Origin: Paramecium sonneborni
Lineage: Eukaryota > Ciliophora > Oligohymenophorea > Peniculida > Parameciidae
Length of the DNA stretch: 64,000 bases
Assembly: GCA_905182985.1 (NCBI GenBank)
Contig: CAJJDN010000069.1
Span: 127,818-191,817 of the forward strand
Reading direction: 5' to 3'
Below, in pieces: positions 1-12,527 of this stretch; the stretch's first letter is position 1; each line of letters starts with the position of its first letter. A program made the position numbers and the translations under genes. The notes beneath the pieces were generated by a model. That model did no database searches and was not told the DNA's origin. It saw only the letters and a list, made by a program, of their open reading frames with translations.

Positions 1-91
1 TACTAAATTAAATAACTATGCTGAACAAAATTCTTAGCCAATATTCAGAATATATTTATTTAAAAAATATTAAATCATAACACAATTTAAT

Positions 92-2204
92 TCACCATTT
101 TTTTTTTAGAAATCCTACTACTTTGCTAGATATTCCACTATCATCTTATTGATTTATTTATTATTGTTTTGTAGTTTAAGAATTCTCACTAAAATATGAA
201 TAAATAACATTACTTCAGAGATGTGTCAAAAAGGTCTTTCATTTCAGTCAATTTCATTAATAAATCCTATTAATTAGAGCTATAGAATAATAATTTAATA
301 GTACTTATCTTTAAATTATTTCATAAACTTTAAAGTCTCTTCTAAAGTATTGAACATTTCTTCAGCCTATTAGATAGGAATAGAAATAGAATTTTTAACT
401 GTAGCTTAAGTTTTATCCTTTTTGGATTATTATGCCTGTTCTTCTACTTAAAACTATGTTTTTATAGTTTTAGTATTAGTAGTAGATAAACTAGAATCAA
501 AGAAATTTGTAGTGATTGAAGATTAATTGTTACTTTGAGTTGTTTAAGAGATTGTCAATGCTTATTATTATTGTTATTAATATTAAGGCTAGATTGACAG
601 TGATTATTACTGAGACTTTTATTATTGAGGTATTTTGTTTGGTTATAATGGATTAAAGAATTTTTATTAATTTTAATTTGTTTTTTCAATAGAGTTATCA
701 TCTTTGTAAATCAGATCTTCATCTCCTTTCATTTTAAATTAAGGTTTTTCAGAAGAAATCTTAACAACTTGAGCATCTACTCCTTCAATTTTGTCTGTAG
801 GTTGTGCAAAAAAAACAGAATTGAATTGTTTATCTGAATAAATTGATGGTTAATTTGATTCATTTTAGTCATCCAAATTATTTGAAGATTTTTAATTTAA
901 TAAAATGGCTCTTACATTGATGGCTGCTTCGAGAAGAGCTGGTAAATTAGAAACTGGAGGATATTTGAGAAATCTTTAATAACATTAACTAGAATCTTCC
1001 ATTTCCATTACTATATAAATTAATAACTTTATTTACATGGCTGTTTGACATATAATATCATAGCAATAGCAATGCAATCAACAAAAAAAAGAGTTTCTGT
1101 TTTTTACTCATAAAAATCATAGAAAATTGCATCCCATGCATAAAATGATTCTATTAAATGTAACTCTCTTGTAAACATACATCTATAGTAATTATAATTA
1201 AAAATACCTAATCCATTTTAATAAAAATATTTGGAATTCCACTTGTAATAATTTGAGATGCCTAAATAAGGGCATCTCTACTTATTTCAAGAGAATATCT
1301 TAAATTTTAGAAACTCTTGTTAAAATGGCACTTGGCTTTTTACTTTATAATTTAATTTTTTATGCTTCAGTATAATTTGGTCTAAACATTTCCATATGTT
1401 GAGCCTCATTCATCAACTTCTAGAAAAGTGTATAGATGTCAGCTTCTGCATATTCCCATGAATTAAATTATAACAAGATTTATTTGTCTTCATCTGAAGC
1501 CTTAATGATATATAAATTAATATACTCCTAGTATTTTTTCAATCTCATCTTTGTATAGAGCTTCTCGAAAATACACATAAATCAAGGATGCTGCAACTTC
1601 ATTCATTCCTTATCTATATGAAATTTCACTATTTTCTTTGCTCCATATAAATAATATGCTTGTCAATATTTATAACACCTTCTTATTTGTAAAAAATTAA
1701 TTCTCTTAATATGTTCTTTCGACATCTTTTTTTATTTCATTTCTTAATTCAGCATCTTCCATAGGGTTTTGTGTTGATGTCTTAATTTTAGATGCACCTC
1801 CTAAAGGTCCTCCTAATGGTCCTCCTAATGGACCACCTAAAGGACCTTTTTTTGGTTAATCTTCAATTTTAGTTTTAGATGATACTTCTTAAGATCTCTA
1901 ATACTTTTACTCTAATTATTTATATGTTTCTCTTGTCTTTGTTAACTTACCTATCTTTTCAAAGATAGTGTCTTCAATCGAATAAATGCTAAATCCAAAT
2001 TTTAAAATACTTAAAAAACAATCTCCATAAATTAAATCTCTACCCAGTATTGTCCAATCTACAATATTTTATTAATGTTTCAATGTCTGAGATCTCATTA
2101 TTGATCATGTATTTGTGAAAATTCTTCACATTAAAATGATGACCGCTTATATTATATTACTAAATCATATACATTAAATTTTTGAGTTGTGTTATTGCTT
2201 CCAT
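92..2204 (-). CDS. TBC-domain Rab GTPase-activating protein (TBC1D5-like)
   Basis: Likely accelerates GTP hydrolysis on a Rab (TBC1D5 acts on Rab7 in endosome/retromer traffic). Six introns of 22-26 nt restore one frame of 654 codons. Seen: an N-terminal WRLFF block, the arginine-finger context DVERTYQE, the glutamine-finger motif YRQGMNE, and the C-terminal KWIRCMFTREL and YAWDAIF blocks typical of the end of a TBC fold. It continues into CYQRFLKYPP, matching the TBC1D5 extension, then a Gln-rich tail. A GGPLGGPLGG repeat lies between the first helix and the arginine finger. Both catalytic fingers are present, so it should be active. The last two exons look like a separate gene unless the 26-nt intron near 1010-1036 is removed. 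Family assignment is firm; the TBC1D5 subfamily is inferred. Confidence 0.88.
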
Positions 2205-2225
2205 ATAAAATAATTTTTATTTATT

Positions 2226-2750
2226 TATTTATTTTCTCAAACAAGAACTATAACTATTTATTTCAAATTCTTTTTGAATTTCTTTTCAATCATTTCATCT
2301 ACTTTCTATAATATATTAAATTTACATCTTTACAGAACTTAATTTATTTTTGATAATTCTGATCTTAATTTATTGAAACATAAGTAATACGCTTACAATT
2401 CATATATATAATTCAAATAAAATCAAATTTTTTACCTTATCCAATTTTGATAGATTCTAAATCCTTCTATATTGACATATTCTTTTTCAAATGACCTTTA
2501 AGATTAAACCTGTACATATGTTAAAAAACATCTATAATTTAATGAAAATAACATTCAGTTTAATAATTTCATCTTAATTTCTTAAATATACCTAATTAAA
2601 ATAATGAGGCTAAATTTAGATAATTTTTGGTAAATCAATCAGAACATAGAATTAAAATCATGATATCTAAATAATTACTGGATTAAGGCTCAAAAAATTT
2701 GGTTTAACCTTAGAAAAATCTTTGAGATCATCCAAATTTATCATTATAAT
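2226..2750 (-). CDS. Unrecognised small gene with uncertain exons
   Basis: A coding-like minus-strand segment just upstream of the TBC gene. The C-terminal exon reads as a basic helix (KVDEMIEKKFKKNLKQ) ending in TGA. It joins upstream exons (LKGHLKKNMSIQKDLESIKI and FYVLIDLPKIIQIQPHYFNQ) only if introns of about 20 and 44 nt are assumed; the second is long for this genome. The start is unclear: an ATG near 2741 gives MINLDDLKDFSK, but the same frame remains open further upstream. No family recognised. It could be a short real gene or a decayed one. Confidence 0.35.
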
Positions 2751-2958
2751 CTCCTCACATTCATAAAAATTTTCTTATTATCTTTTTATGTTTTCAACAA
2801 AAAAATCAGATTTTAAAATTAATTCATTAAGTTTCAACTAATAAATAAAAAAATTATGGAATAAAGAAAGAGGACATACTTAAATTTGAGGGAAAATAAA
2901 AGATATTTAAAATTAGCAAAAATTTCATAAAATTCAGTAATATATGTATCAAAAATCT

Positions 2959-3035
2959 AAGATATTTAAAGAATTAGAAGAAGATAAGTAGAAAGATTTA
3001 AAATCATGTAAGATTTCTAATTCTTTAAAAATCTT
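2959..3035. repeat. Imperfect inverted repeat, 21-bp arms
   Basis: Arm one (2959-2979) and arm two (3015-3035) are reverse complements with one mismatch, separated by 35 bp. It lies in the roughly 770-bp gap between the unknown minus gene and the membrane protein at 3525. The rest of that gap (2750-3524) shows AT-rich sequence with no convincing gene. Confidence 0.6.
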
Positions 3036-3524
3036 AAACAAAAAAATAAAGTTTAAATATAGATTAAAGATTTTTGCAGAAATCTTCCACCAATAAAATT
3101 TGAAATAGCAATTAATTATAATTTTAAAATAAAAAAAAAATTAAGTATGATTTTGAATCAAATTATAAGATTTTTATTTGGGTTTTATATTATTTATATT
3201 TTCTAATTTTAATCATTTAATTTGGCTTAAAACATTAAATATTTTTAAGGATCAAGAAATTTTTATGATTTGTATTTGACTTAACAATGGAATCAAATAA
3301 AAAAGCAATCTTGGGTTATCAATGACAATAATTAAAATTTAATTTTAATTTTTTAGGTTATTAAGCTATTGTTTATTTTCATACTTCTTTTTAACAAATT
3401 AATTTTCCTCTTTTTTCGACCATATTTATTTAATTTCCTGACCCTGCAAAATTATTTTATATCGATCTAATTAAAGTTGCTCTGTTATTATAGAATAGAA
3501 TTGTGTATATAATTAATTTAAAGA

Positions 3525-4967
3525 ATGAATAAATTTTTTTTAACATTTTAAGATGAAGAGATAGAAAAGCACTACTAGGATAATAAACTAAAAACTCTCT
3601 AATAACCTATTTTTTATTGGCTTCTTGCTATGACATTTGCTTTAAACCTATTTAAAGTTTGTCTTGACTATGCATATTATTCAGTGGATAATTCAAGTTG
3701 GATGAATATAAGTTTTTTATCTTTAACAATAATTGAATTATTCTTAGCATGCTACAAAAAAGAATACATAAAGTATGCTTTAATAATTTCAAACCTTTCA
3801 GCAGGATTGTTGCAAATTAATTTTAATGAAAATAACACTTTTCCTTAGGAATATTATTCTTATGGTAGCTATTATGCCATGCTATCTGTAGTTGTTTATT
3901 TTATGACTGATTTTCCTTACAGCCTTTTTTAGGTGATTGCACATTTGAGTATGAAAATCTTTTTTACTACCATAAAAAGTCAAAGAGTTGATATGTTAGG
4001 AGTAGTCTTAGGACTAATTACAAGTGTGTTCTTAGTTTTAACATTATATATTTGTGATTGGAATTCCAGAAGATAATTCTTACTTAATTTGAGAGAAGTT
4101 AGATGGGAAGAGTCTTTACCTATTATTATCAAAAAACCTTTTTTTTTATTTTCTTATAAAAACAAAAATATGTCCTTTTAAGTCAATAGATCTTTAAATC
4201 ATGAAATCTTTCCCTATTTTAATTCAGATGATTGCAGTGGTTGTAATTTCAGATTTTTATTAAGAATATGCAAAGTAGAAAATAATAATTTAGAAAATTA
4301 CTTATTTAATAAAAAAAATGAATAATTAGATTTAGACTTGGTATATAAAAACAAAACTCATAGATTTGAACTAAGAATTTGCTCTATAGGATTGGATAAA
4401 ATTTATTATCTTCTAATTTTGAAGAAACTTAAATCATTGGAATTAAATTACATTCCTAAATAAACAAATATTCGTTAAAAGATATTTCAAATTAAAAAGA
4501 CACAAATCAAATATTAGCATTAAAAACATTTCTTACTTGGTGTATTTTCAATGTTTCTCTATAACAATAAAGATGTTTCTTCAATAAATTTAGTTGATAT
4601 TTTTAAAAAATTTAGCAGTAGATACTACATCATATCTAAATAAAAAATACATGTCTTTTTCTCAGATAGACCAGTTTTCTAAATAATTACGTATAAACAT
4701 CAGTTAATAATATTTTTAATTTAACTATTTGATTGTTTAATTAATAATTAAGTAGGTTCCAATCAAGAGATTAAATTGTATCTAAATCAAGAATTATATT
4801 CTATTCGATTGAAAATTTTGATATACCATCGATAATCATTTGAAGAACAATGCAAATAAAATTTTTTCATCTAGGAAATATAAAGAAATATTTTATCTGA
4901 AGAAATTGATGAGAGATTAGAATTAAGTTTCTTGAAAAAAGTTAGAAACTCTCAATCTTTAATTTGA
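3525..4967 (+). CDS. Multi-pass membrane protein, divergent sensor/histidine-kinase-like
   Basis: One uninterrupted exon of 480 codons. About residues 25-180 hold five to six hydrophobic segments, followed by a soluble region from the WNSRRQFLL boundary. Residues 190-310 (for example EESLPIIIKKPFFLF and SGCNFRFLLRI) resemble the sensor-like domain that follows the membrane part of ciliate hybrid histidine kinases. The C-terminal 150 residues sit where a dimerisation/ATPase module would be, but I see no phospho-acceptor His box and no glycine-rich ATP motifs. It could therefore be a catalytically dead relative, or an unrelated membrane protein. The start is the first ATG after in-frame stops. 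Function is inferred only from family resemblance. Confidence 0.6.
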
Positions 4968-5233
4968 GTTTTTATATTGATTAATTCTGTTTGTTATTAT
5001 TTTATTGAGCATTTAAATTTATAGAGTATTTCACTCTTGGATTTTTTATTGAAATTATTTATTATTTATTAAAATATAAAATTTCTAGAATATAGATTTG
5101 TTATAAAACATTATCTTTTTCCTTTTAATAATTTATTCAAAAGTAACAAATAAGTAATAAATCATAAAAAAAAAATGCAACATTACATATTAAGTGCTAA
5201 GGTAAATATTAAGAGTTATTCTATTAATATATA

Positions 5234-5782
5234 TCAGTAATTTTCGGATTAATTTTCTTATTATCTATAAGAATCGCTGTGAAGATGTCTATAAATAATT
5301 GAGTTAAGCTAAGGTCTTTTCTTTTTATAATCTGGAGAGAAGCCTCTTTCTTCAACAATTGATTATGCTCTTACTCTTTTAGTAGTTAAGAAGTCAAAAG
5401 ACTATAAATCAAATGCTAGATTCTTTTGATTCTAAATAACTCGATCTGGTTAACATCTTTTTAGTTTGATCAAGGGAGATAAATCATTTACTAAGAATTG
5501 TTGATTGTAAGAAAACTTTAATGTTTCAGTATTTTCAATGTTTTGTTTAAAATTTTTGGATTCTTTAAATTATTTTGAGGGAGATTTGTATTGAAGTTTT
5601 ATACCATGTACTCCTTGATCTAATTGGAAACAATATTGATAAGTAAGTTATTCTGGCAATTAAATTTTTCTTAAATTTTCATTTGCAAATAACTTATTAT
5701 TGAAACTCTACTCTACCTTTTTCATTTACAAGTGTTTAGAATTACGTTTAATTGCAGTTCCAAAAAACCCTTGATGATTCAT
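5234..5782 (-). CDS. Hypothetical basic protein, 182 aa
   Basis: Single exon, 182 codons, TGA stop. Starts MNHQGFFGTAIKRN. The sequence is basic, Gln/Asn-rich and has no hydrophobic segment or recognised domain; short positively charged patches (RGFSPDYKKKRPQ) occur near the C terminus. It is divergent from the RING gene at 5859 with 76 bp between start codons, which must hold both promoters. Function unknown. Confidence 0.6.
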
Positions 5783-5858
5783 TTTGCTTTTTTTGATATT
5801 TATTTATTAATAATTAATTGAATTTGCAATTGTTTTTAATAACATTAATTTATTAGTA

Positions 5859-7601
5859 ATGGATTAATAATAAAAAAAAAAGTAAAAGAAGCAACAAGTT
5901 CAGAAGATTTAATTTCATTAATTGCATGAATTTGCTGGGTTTTAGGTTGCAAAAAATGTCCATGAATTAGAGCCAGAACCTCAAAGAAGAAAACCCTAGT
6001 AATTGACTTAATTGCAAGTACAGCATCGCCAACAATTATACATGAAATCCAAATTTCAATTCGTTTTACTTTAACAACCTATCAGTAAAAAGAGACATTC
6101 TATATTATCAAAGAAGAAGTGAGGTGGGATGATGTGTATTAAGTAATTTACACGACAACCCAAGATATTACTTGTCCTATTTGTATAAGTGATCATGACA
6201 TCATTATTCCTTACATTACACCATGTGGCCATATTTATTGTCTTCCATGTTATCAAAGACATAAATTGTAATGTAAATTAATAATTCTTTAATAATTTAG
6301 CGAAATTTAATTAAAAGTGTCCCCTTTGTGGAGAATTGGCTGTTATGAGTGAATTGAAATCCGTTAAAATTATCAAACATAAAATTAAAAACTCTGGAGA
6401 CGCAGTACTTTTAAATCACATTTAAAGATATAAAAACGAAACTTAATTATATATTAATGGAAAAGAATCTATAGTTTATGCAAGAACTTTAATTGCAAAT
6501 GAATCCTATATATTAAAAATATTTGAGGAAGAGATTCAATAACTTCAAAAGTAAAAGCCAATAATTATTCAAGTTATTTTGAATTTTGTGAACCTGAAAT
6601 TTAAGAGCCCGTTTAATCATCAGTCTAATTTCTTCTGGAAAGACAAGATAAATTACCAAAAAAGAATCTAAATCTTAAACCTGAAATTGCACTTCAATAA
6701 TTTCCTTAAAAAAATGAAATTATTTATAAGTTTTTCCAAGATTCAGATGGTCTTCTTGGTTTCTTACATCCTTTATGTCATAAATATATCGCTCTTTAAT
6801 ATGGTAATGATCGTCTTCCTCAATAAATTCAATCCATTTTAATACAAAAGGACTAATTTACTTAGAACGATTATACATTAGCAAGATATAAGTATATCTA
6901 CACATATCTTATTTTAGATTTCTTTCTCATATTCCGTTACATACAGAAATCTATTTTTATGAGATTGATTTAAAGAATATTTTAAATCATGAAACTTTCA
7001 AGGATTATTAACGGGAAGTATAAAATAAATGAATATTTAGATTTCAGATTATAGAGAAAGATAAAGAAAGGAAAAACTAAGATAAGAAGAAAAATATAAT
7101 TAAATTTAAGCATATTAAATTTAAAAATAATATTAATAAGAAAATGGAAATGATTTCTACTATTAAAATTCATTAGTGGATGAATTTTAATTTGATGAAT
7201 AAGATTTTCCAGAATTGCCAGTAATAAAAAATGTTATTTAATAAGAAAATGATATGGAAGATAAAGGAGAAATAGATTAATAATAATAATAATTATAATA
7301 ATAATAACAATAATAGTAATAATAATAATAAAAATCTTAAATTAATTAAAATGATGCTATCAATTTAGATTTAGAATCTTAATTTCCAAGTATAAATGAA
7401 GAATGTTCTCAAATTAAAGTAAATCCATTTTAAAAGACTTGGGGTTAATAATAATAATAAAAAGTAGAATAAAAGGTTGAAACAGAGTAGTTGATAAAGA
7501 AAGAAACGACAAATCAAGAAGTTGTAAAATTAAGTGATTTAGACTTTCCTGTAATTGTTAAATAAAAAAATAAAAAAAAGAAATAAAATCAGAAGGAGTG
7601 A
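5859..7601 (+). CDS. RNF10-like RING E3 ubiquitin ligase
   Basis: Five introns (29, 28, 23, 26, 23 nt) give 537 codons. A C3HC4 RING is visible: CPIC, then CGHIYCLPC, then KCPLC, with the second intron inside the RING. Before it stands SKFQFVL, and after it the RNF10-specific block YKFFQDSDGLLGFLHPL followed by LSHIPLHTEIYFYEIDL. These three blocks match the order in animal RNF10. The C-terminal part is a charged helix and then a poly-Gln tract encoded by a TAA microsatellite (about 7276-7341). The family role is E3 ligase activity, reported on ribosomal proteins in animals; acting with the adjacent E2 is possible but only inferred from proximity. Confidence 0.85.
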
Positions 7602-7665
7602 ATTATATATATATTAATATTAATTAAAAATAATGTAATAAGGGCTTGCTTAAAAGAGACTCTTG

Positions 7666-8157
7666 ATGGATTTTAAGAAAATTTAGTAAGAAAATTAAGA
7701 AGACTTTATGGCTTCCCCTTAAGAGAATGATATATTCCATTGGGAAGCTGTGATTTTCGGGTAATAGATTTGTTGAAAATATTTTTAGACCAGAATAAAC
7801 ACCATGGGAAGGAGGATGTTTTGAATTAAAATTAACTTTTACAAATGATTATCCAACAAAGCCACCCGAAGTTCGTTTTGCTCCTCCAATATATCATCCA
7901 AATGTTTATCCAGATGGAAGAATTTGTTTAGATATTTTAAAAGAATAATGGACTCCAATATTAGATGTTTGGGCAATTTTAACATCTATCAGATCATTAT
8001 TGTGTGATCCAAATCCCAATTCACCTGCAAATCCAGAAGCAGCCAAAGTAATTGAGATTCTGTAAAATAGTTATACATGTCTGACAGAGCAGAATATTAT
8101 AGAAGAGTAAAGGAACAAGTTGAAAAAACACTAAATGGAATTGAAGAAGAAAAATGA
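7666..8157 (+). CDS. Ubiquitin-conjugating enzyme E2, Rad6/UBE2A-like
   Basis: Two introns (28 and 23 nt) give 146 residues, the normal length of a minimal E2. The catalytic cysteine lies in [13 protein letters not shown], preceded by the HPN motif in [10 protein letters not shown]. The later block [17 protein letters not shown] is the hallmark of the Rad6/UBE2A-B group. It takes ubiquitin from E1 and passes it to E3-bound substrates. Rad6-type enzymes act in histone H2B ubiquitination and DNA-damage tolerance; that role is inferred. It is convergent with the glucanase gene, with only 27 bp between the two stop codons. Confidence 0.93.
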
Positions 8158-8184
8158 TTAAAAAATTTATTAACATAATCTATA

Positions 8185-9315
8185 TCAGATGGTAAACCAA
8201 CCATTTCTTAAAAGTTATCTTAAAGACCAGGCATTCCTTTGAGTAATATCTTGAGTTTCATCATAAGAAGTCTTCCAAGTCCAATAGGTCCAACCTCCCT
8301 TTGCAGAGGTAATAGTTTCTCTATACTTATTTCCAAAAGACCTGAAACTCTCCTCACTATAGAAAGGTGCATTATCTGTAGTGGCAATACTCCATTCTCC
8401 AATAAATATTGGATTACCCTTCCAGACATCTAATTATTGTTGAACTCCTGGGATTCCAATATTGAGAATCTAATCTTCATTCATATCTTCATAGCCCCAA
8501 ATCAAATACTTATGCCATTCTTACCAAATATGAGTTTCTTTAAGAGCAAAGTCATTGAAATGATCTGGATCTTATTAATATATTAATGGAGCTACGGTAA
8601 GAATACAATCATTTCCAGTTGCTCTGATTTCTGAAATTGCTGTAAGATAATACTGTTTAAGAGTGGCTTCATCTGTTGTTCCAGATGGTTCATTAAGTAA
8701 TCCCACACCTAAAAAGGCAATCTCATATTTATATCTTTCTGCCAAGAATACTGCTAAATCAACCGTATTTCTGACATTTTCAGGATACAAGGCCCAATAT
8801 GATTGACCAGGAGCAGGTGGAGCACTATGATCAAAACCATTTTATGATCCCTTGGCAGCATGTATTTGAACAAGGACTGCTACATTATGCTTAACAGCCC
8901 AATTTTTGATTAGCATATCTAAATACTTGAGAGCATTAGGTGCAAATACTTTCCAATCAGATCCTCCTGTTTTATCGAATCCTGCTATCCAAAAACCAAT
9001 AGAGACTCTAACAGTGTTAATTCCATATTATGCCAATTCTGCAATGTCTTATTCTGTAATCCATTCTGATCTATGTTTTTCAAATCTGTCATCTCCAACA
9101 TTATGACCCAAATAGGACATCAATCCGTACTCACCATATCCATGATAATACTCTGGAACTCCTTCCCAAATCACAGAACTAGATGTCATCCAATGTTCAA
9201 CTACTAACCACCCACCTAAATTTACTCCTTTGCTTTTCACTTTTCCTGATCTGATATCTGGCTAAACATGAGAAAATACAAATGTTATCGTCAAACATAG
9301 TATAAGGAATCTCAT
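8185..9315 (-). CDS. Secreted glycoside hydrolase family 5 exo-beta-1,3-glucanase-like
   Basis: Single exon, 376 residues. The first 16-18 residues (MRFLILCLTITFVFSH) form a signal peptide. KGVNLGGWLVVEHW is the N-terminal signature of exo-beta-1,3-glucanases. LLNEP carries the acid/base glutamate and FIGEWS the nucleophile glutamate, so the enzyme should be active. It would cut terminal glucose from beta-1,3-glucans, either in digestive vacuoles or outside the cell; the substrate in this organism is inferred. Intron-free, unlike most neighbours of this size. Divergent from the cyclase gene with 28 bp between start codons. Confidence 0.9.
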
Positions 9316-9343
9316 AAATTTATAAATATATTTATATTCAAGA

Positions 9344-12300
9344 ATGGCAAAATTGGATGAAAATTATAATCCTTGGGATTTAGAAAGTGACGATTATCGT
9401 ATGCCAGGTTAGGTTATCAAAAATTACAATTCATTTCACAACCAACTACAACCAGTATCAATTTATATTTATACTATGCTAAAAAACCAGATTGTTCAGT
9501 TGAAAATTAAAGTAGATCCTCTGATACTTGCAATTATTTCAGTCATGCTCCACTTGTATAAATAAGCATTTTATTTTTTATTCAGTTCACAGAAAAACCA
9601 AAGTGTACGCCTTTGGCTAAAAAAGAAATCATAGAATTAGAAGAAGAAGAGGCTAGAAAAATGGCAAGTCCTTCAAGTCATGAAGCTATATCACTACAAA
9701 CACCTAAAAGTGTGCATAGTTAATAACCGTAAAGGACTAAGGCATCTGAAAAAATTAGAGCACGTCTATCTAAACCCTAAATACTTAGCAAGAACTAATT
9801 TAGACAAAAACAATTGTAACAATTTATTGATGGATGGGGTTTTTCATTATTGATGGCGTTTGTTACTATTTATGCATTATTTGGCGATGATATTAGAATA
9901 TTAACTGTGAACAAAGATGGAGATGACATTTACTTTATTTTAACAACAGTATGTATAGTCTGTTTTGCAGTAGAAATACTACTTACTTGCATAGCCAATC
10001 CTTCTTATCTTTTTAATGTATTTTGCTTTTGATAAATTTAGTTTTACTTTTGGCTTGATTTGATTTCTACTGCTACAATGATTCTAGATATTGGTTGGAT
10101 TACAGATCATTTGTATGGTGAAGAAGGTGACGTACAAAATGCTGCTACTCTGAAAGCATTAGGTAAAGCATCAAGAACAGCAAGAAAAGCAGCTAGAGTA
10201 ATACGAGTTTTAAGGTTAGTTAGGTTAATAAAATTATATAAACATGCAAGATTATAACTTGAAAAAGAAAAGCAAAAAAAAATTCTATAAGAATGGATTT
10301 TAAAAGAGGATTCAAAACTTAATTCTTCACAATATTAATCACAATAGCTAAATAAATAAAAATAAAATTATTTAATTAGAATCTCAATTTTTACATAAAA
10401 AAAACGATAAAAAAAACCAAAATCCGAAGACTTGAATTCATAATTACCATATATTCATAAAATTTAGCATTCCAGATCCCAATCTTAACACGATCAAAAT
10501 AGTAGTAACAATGAACAACAACAATCTAAATACTCTAATCTTTCATAAAGTGATTAAATTAAAGAATCTCAAGTTGGATCCTAATTGTAAGATCTAGTGA
10601 TGAGAAGAGTCATTACTATCATTATAGCAATTTTAGTTAGTATACCAATTCTTACTATGGATACTTATTCTGAAATTATTAATAGTTATGACTCTGGAAT
10701 ATTTAGAATTAGTTAATTTAGGAGGAACTTTACAATAACGGATATGCTAACTAAATAATATGTAGAATTTCATAATCATGAAATCTACCCAATCTAATCT
10801 GTGCTAGTACTTCAAGATGATTTAAATTAAACATATATTGAATATAATCACACAACAAATCCTGATTGGTTTTAATATACAGATATGCTCAAAAATCAAT
10901 ATCGATTTTCAGATTAATAATACTACGTAACTACAGATGCGAATAATAAATTAATTACATATTCTGTTTCAGACTTGGTTGATTACAATAAAATTAATGC
11001 AATATTATCTATCTTTTAAACCGTGTTTGTTTGTATTGTATTGTCTTTGAGTGCCGTATTATTTAATAAAGATGTTACTGAATTAATTATAGAACCTATT
11101 GAAACCATGATTCAAAAGATAGAATTGATTGCCAATAATCCTCTTGAAGCTGTCAATATCGAAGAAGGAGAGGATCTTATGACTTAAGAAATAGAAAAAA
11201 ATAAGGATAAAAAAAAAATTAGATAGAGGCAAATTGAGTAGAGTACAGAAACGTATATATTGTAGAAACTCATTATGAAAATAGGTGCATTGTTAGCTGT
11301 TGGATTTGGAGAAGCAGGTTCTGAAATTATTGCAGAAAATATTAAAAAAGGTGGAAGCGTCGACCCAATGGTACCTGGAAAGAAAATACTTGCAATATTT
11401 GGTTTTTGTGACATTCGTAATTTTACAGATGCAACTGAAGTATTACAAGAAGATGTCATGGTTTTTGTTAATGAAATAGCAGAAATTGTTCATTTTACAG
11501 TTGATAATTTTGGGGGATCAGCTAATAAAAATATTGGGGATGCATTTTTATTAGTTTGGAAGTATCCTGAAATGAAATATCACGTTGACCCTTAAATTAA
11601 TAAATTAATCTTACATGAAGATCACCATGTTAAACAAATAGGAGATATGGCAGTTTTATCATTTTTGAAAATTATCATTTCTGTATCTCTGTCAAAAAAA
11701 TTGGAAAAATATAAACAACATGAAGGACTCAATGCCAGGATTAAAGATTATTGTGTCCGTATGGGCTTTGGTTTACATATGGGTTGGGGTATTGAAGGAG
11801 CAATAGGATCTTCTTTTAAAATTGATGCTTCGTACTTAAGTTCTAATGTTAATATGGCCTCAAGATTAGAAGCAGCTACTAAATAATTTGGTACAAATAT
11901 ACTAATTAGTGGAATTTTAAAAAGAAATTTAACTTAAACTTGTTAGAGTCATATTAGATTAATTGATGTTGTAACAGTTAAGGGAAGTATTGAGCCTGTT
12001 GAATTATATACCATAGATTTGTCGATAAAAAATCTTCTAAATAAAACAAAGGAACTAAATGATATTATTGATATTAGTAAAATGAATCCCAAAGAATAAA
12101 AAAAAATTAGAGTTTTAAATAGATATAAAAGAAATCTTCTAATTAAAAATGTGGAAAATGATAAGATTCAAATTGCAAATCTTTTTAAAAAAGATGCAGA
12201 TCTCATAATAGCAAGGGAACTATATACTTCAGTATCAAAATCATTTTTAATAGGAATTTTATGATACTTGGATTTCAGGATTTAATCATTATATCAGAGG

Positions 12301-12480
12301 AGAATGGGAAGAAGCTTAAAAGATTTTTATGATAACATTAGTAAAATTAACGAAATAATTAAGACTATGATACCAGATCATAAAGATGGTCCATCTAATA
12401 CATTATTAGAAGTCATACATACAGCAGGTGGTAGAGCCCCTAACGATTGGAAGGGATTTAGAGAGCTTACAGAAAAATGA
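9344..12480 (+). CDS. Class III adenylate/guanylate cyclase fused to a voltage-sensor-like membrane domain
   Basis: Five introns (26, 30, 24, 22, 23 nt) give 1,003 residues. After a Gln-rich N terminus come S1-S3-like helices (FSLLMAFVTIYALF, IVCFAVEILLTCI, FWLDLISTATMIL) and a strongly basic S4-like helix (KAARVIRVLRLVRLIKLYK). A Gln-rich linker, a helix near VITIIIAILVSIPIL, about 100 extracytoplasmic residues and another helix follow. The cyclase domain has the metal Asp in FCDIRNF, KNIGDAF with Lys and the second Asp, and NVNMASRLE with the catalytic Asn and Arg. The Lys suggests ATP as substrate. No potassium-channel pore signature is visible. Paramecium adenylate cyclases with channel-like membrane parts are established; the absence of a pore here is my reading. 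Confidence 0.88.
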
Positions 12481-12527
12481 TTTAATTTATTAATCATTAC
12501 TAAAATATATTCTAAAAATTCTAAATT

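Noticed and set aside
92..1008. A separate Gln-rich gene starting at 1008
   Set aside because: A 26-nt intron joins it in frame to the TBC domain, whose family sequence continues into it.
7276..7341. A non-coding microsatellite or CRISPR-like repeat
   Set aside because: The triplet run is inside the RNF10 reading frame and encodes poly-Gln; there are no spacers.
8220..8433. Short overlapping ORFs on both strands
   Set aside because: They lie inside the GH5 glucanase gene and are other-frame shadows or pieces of it.
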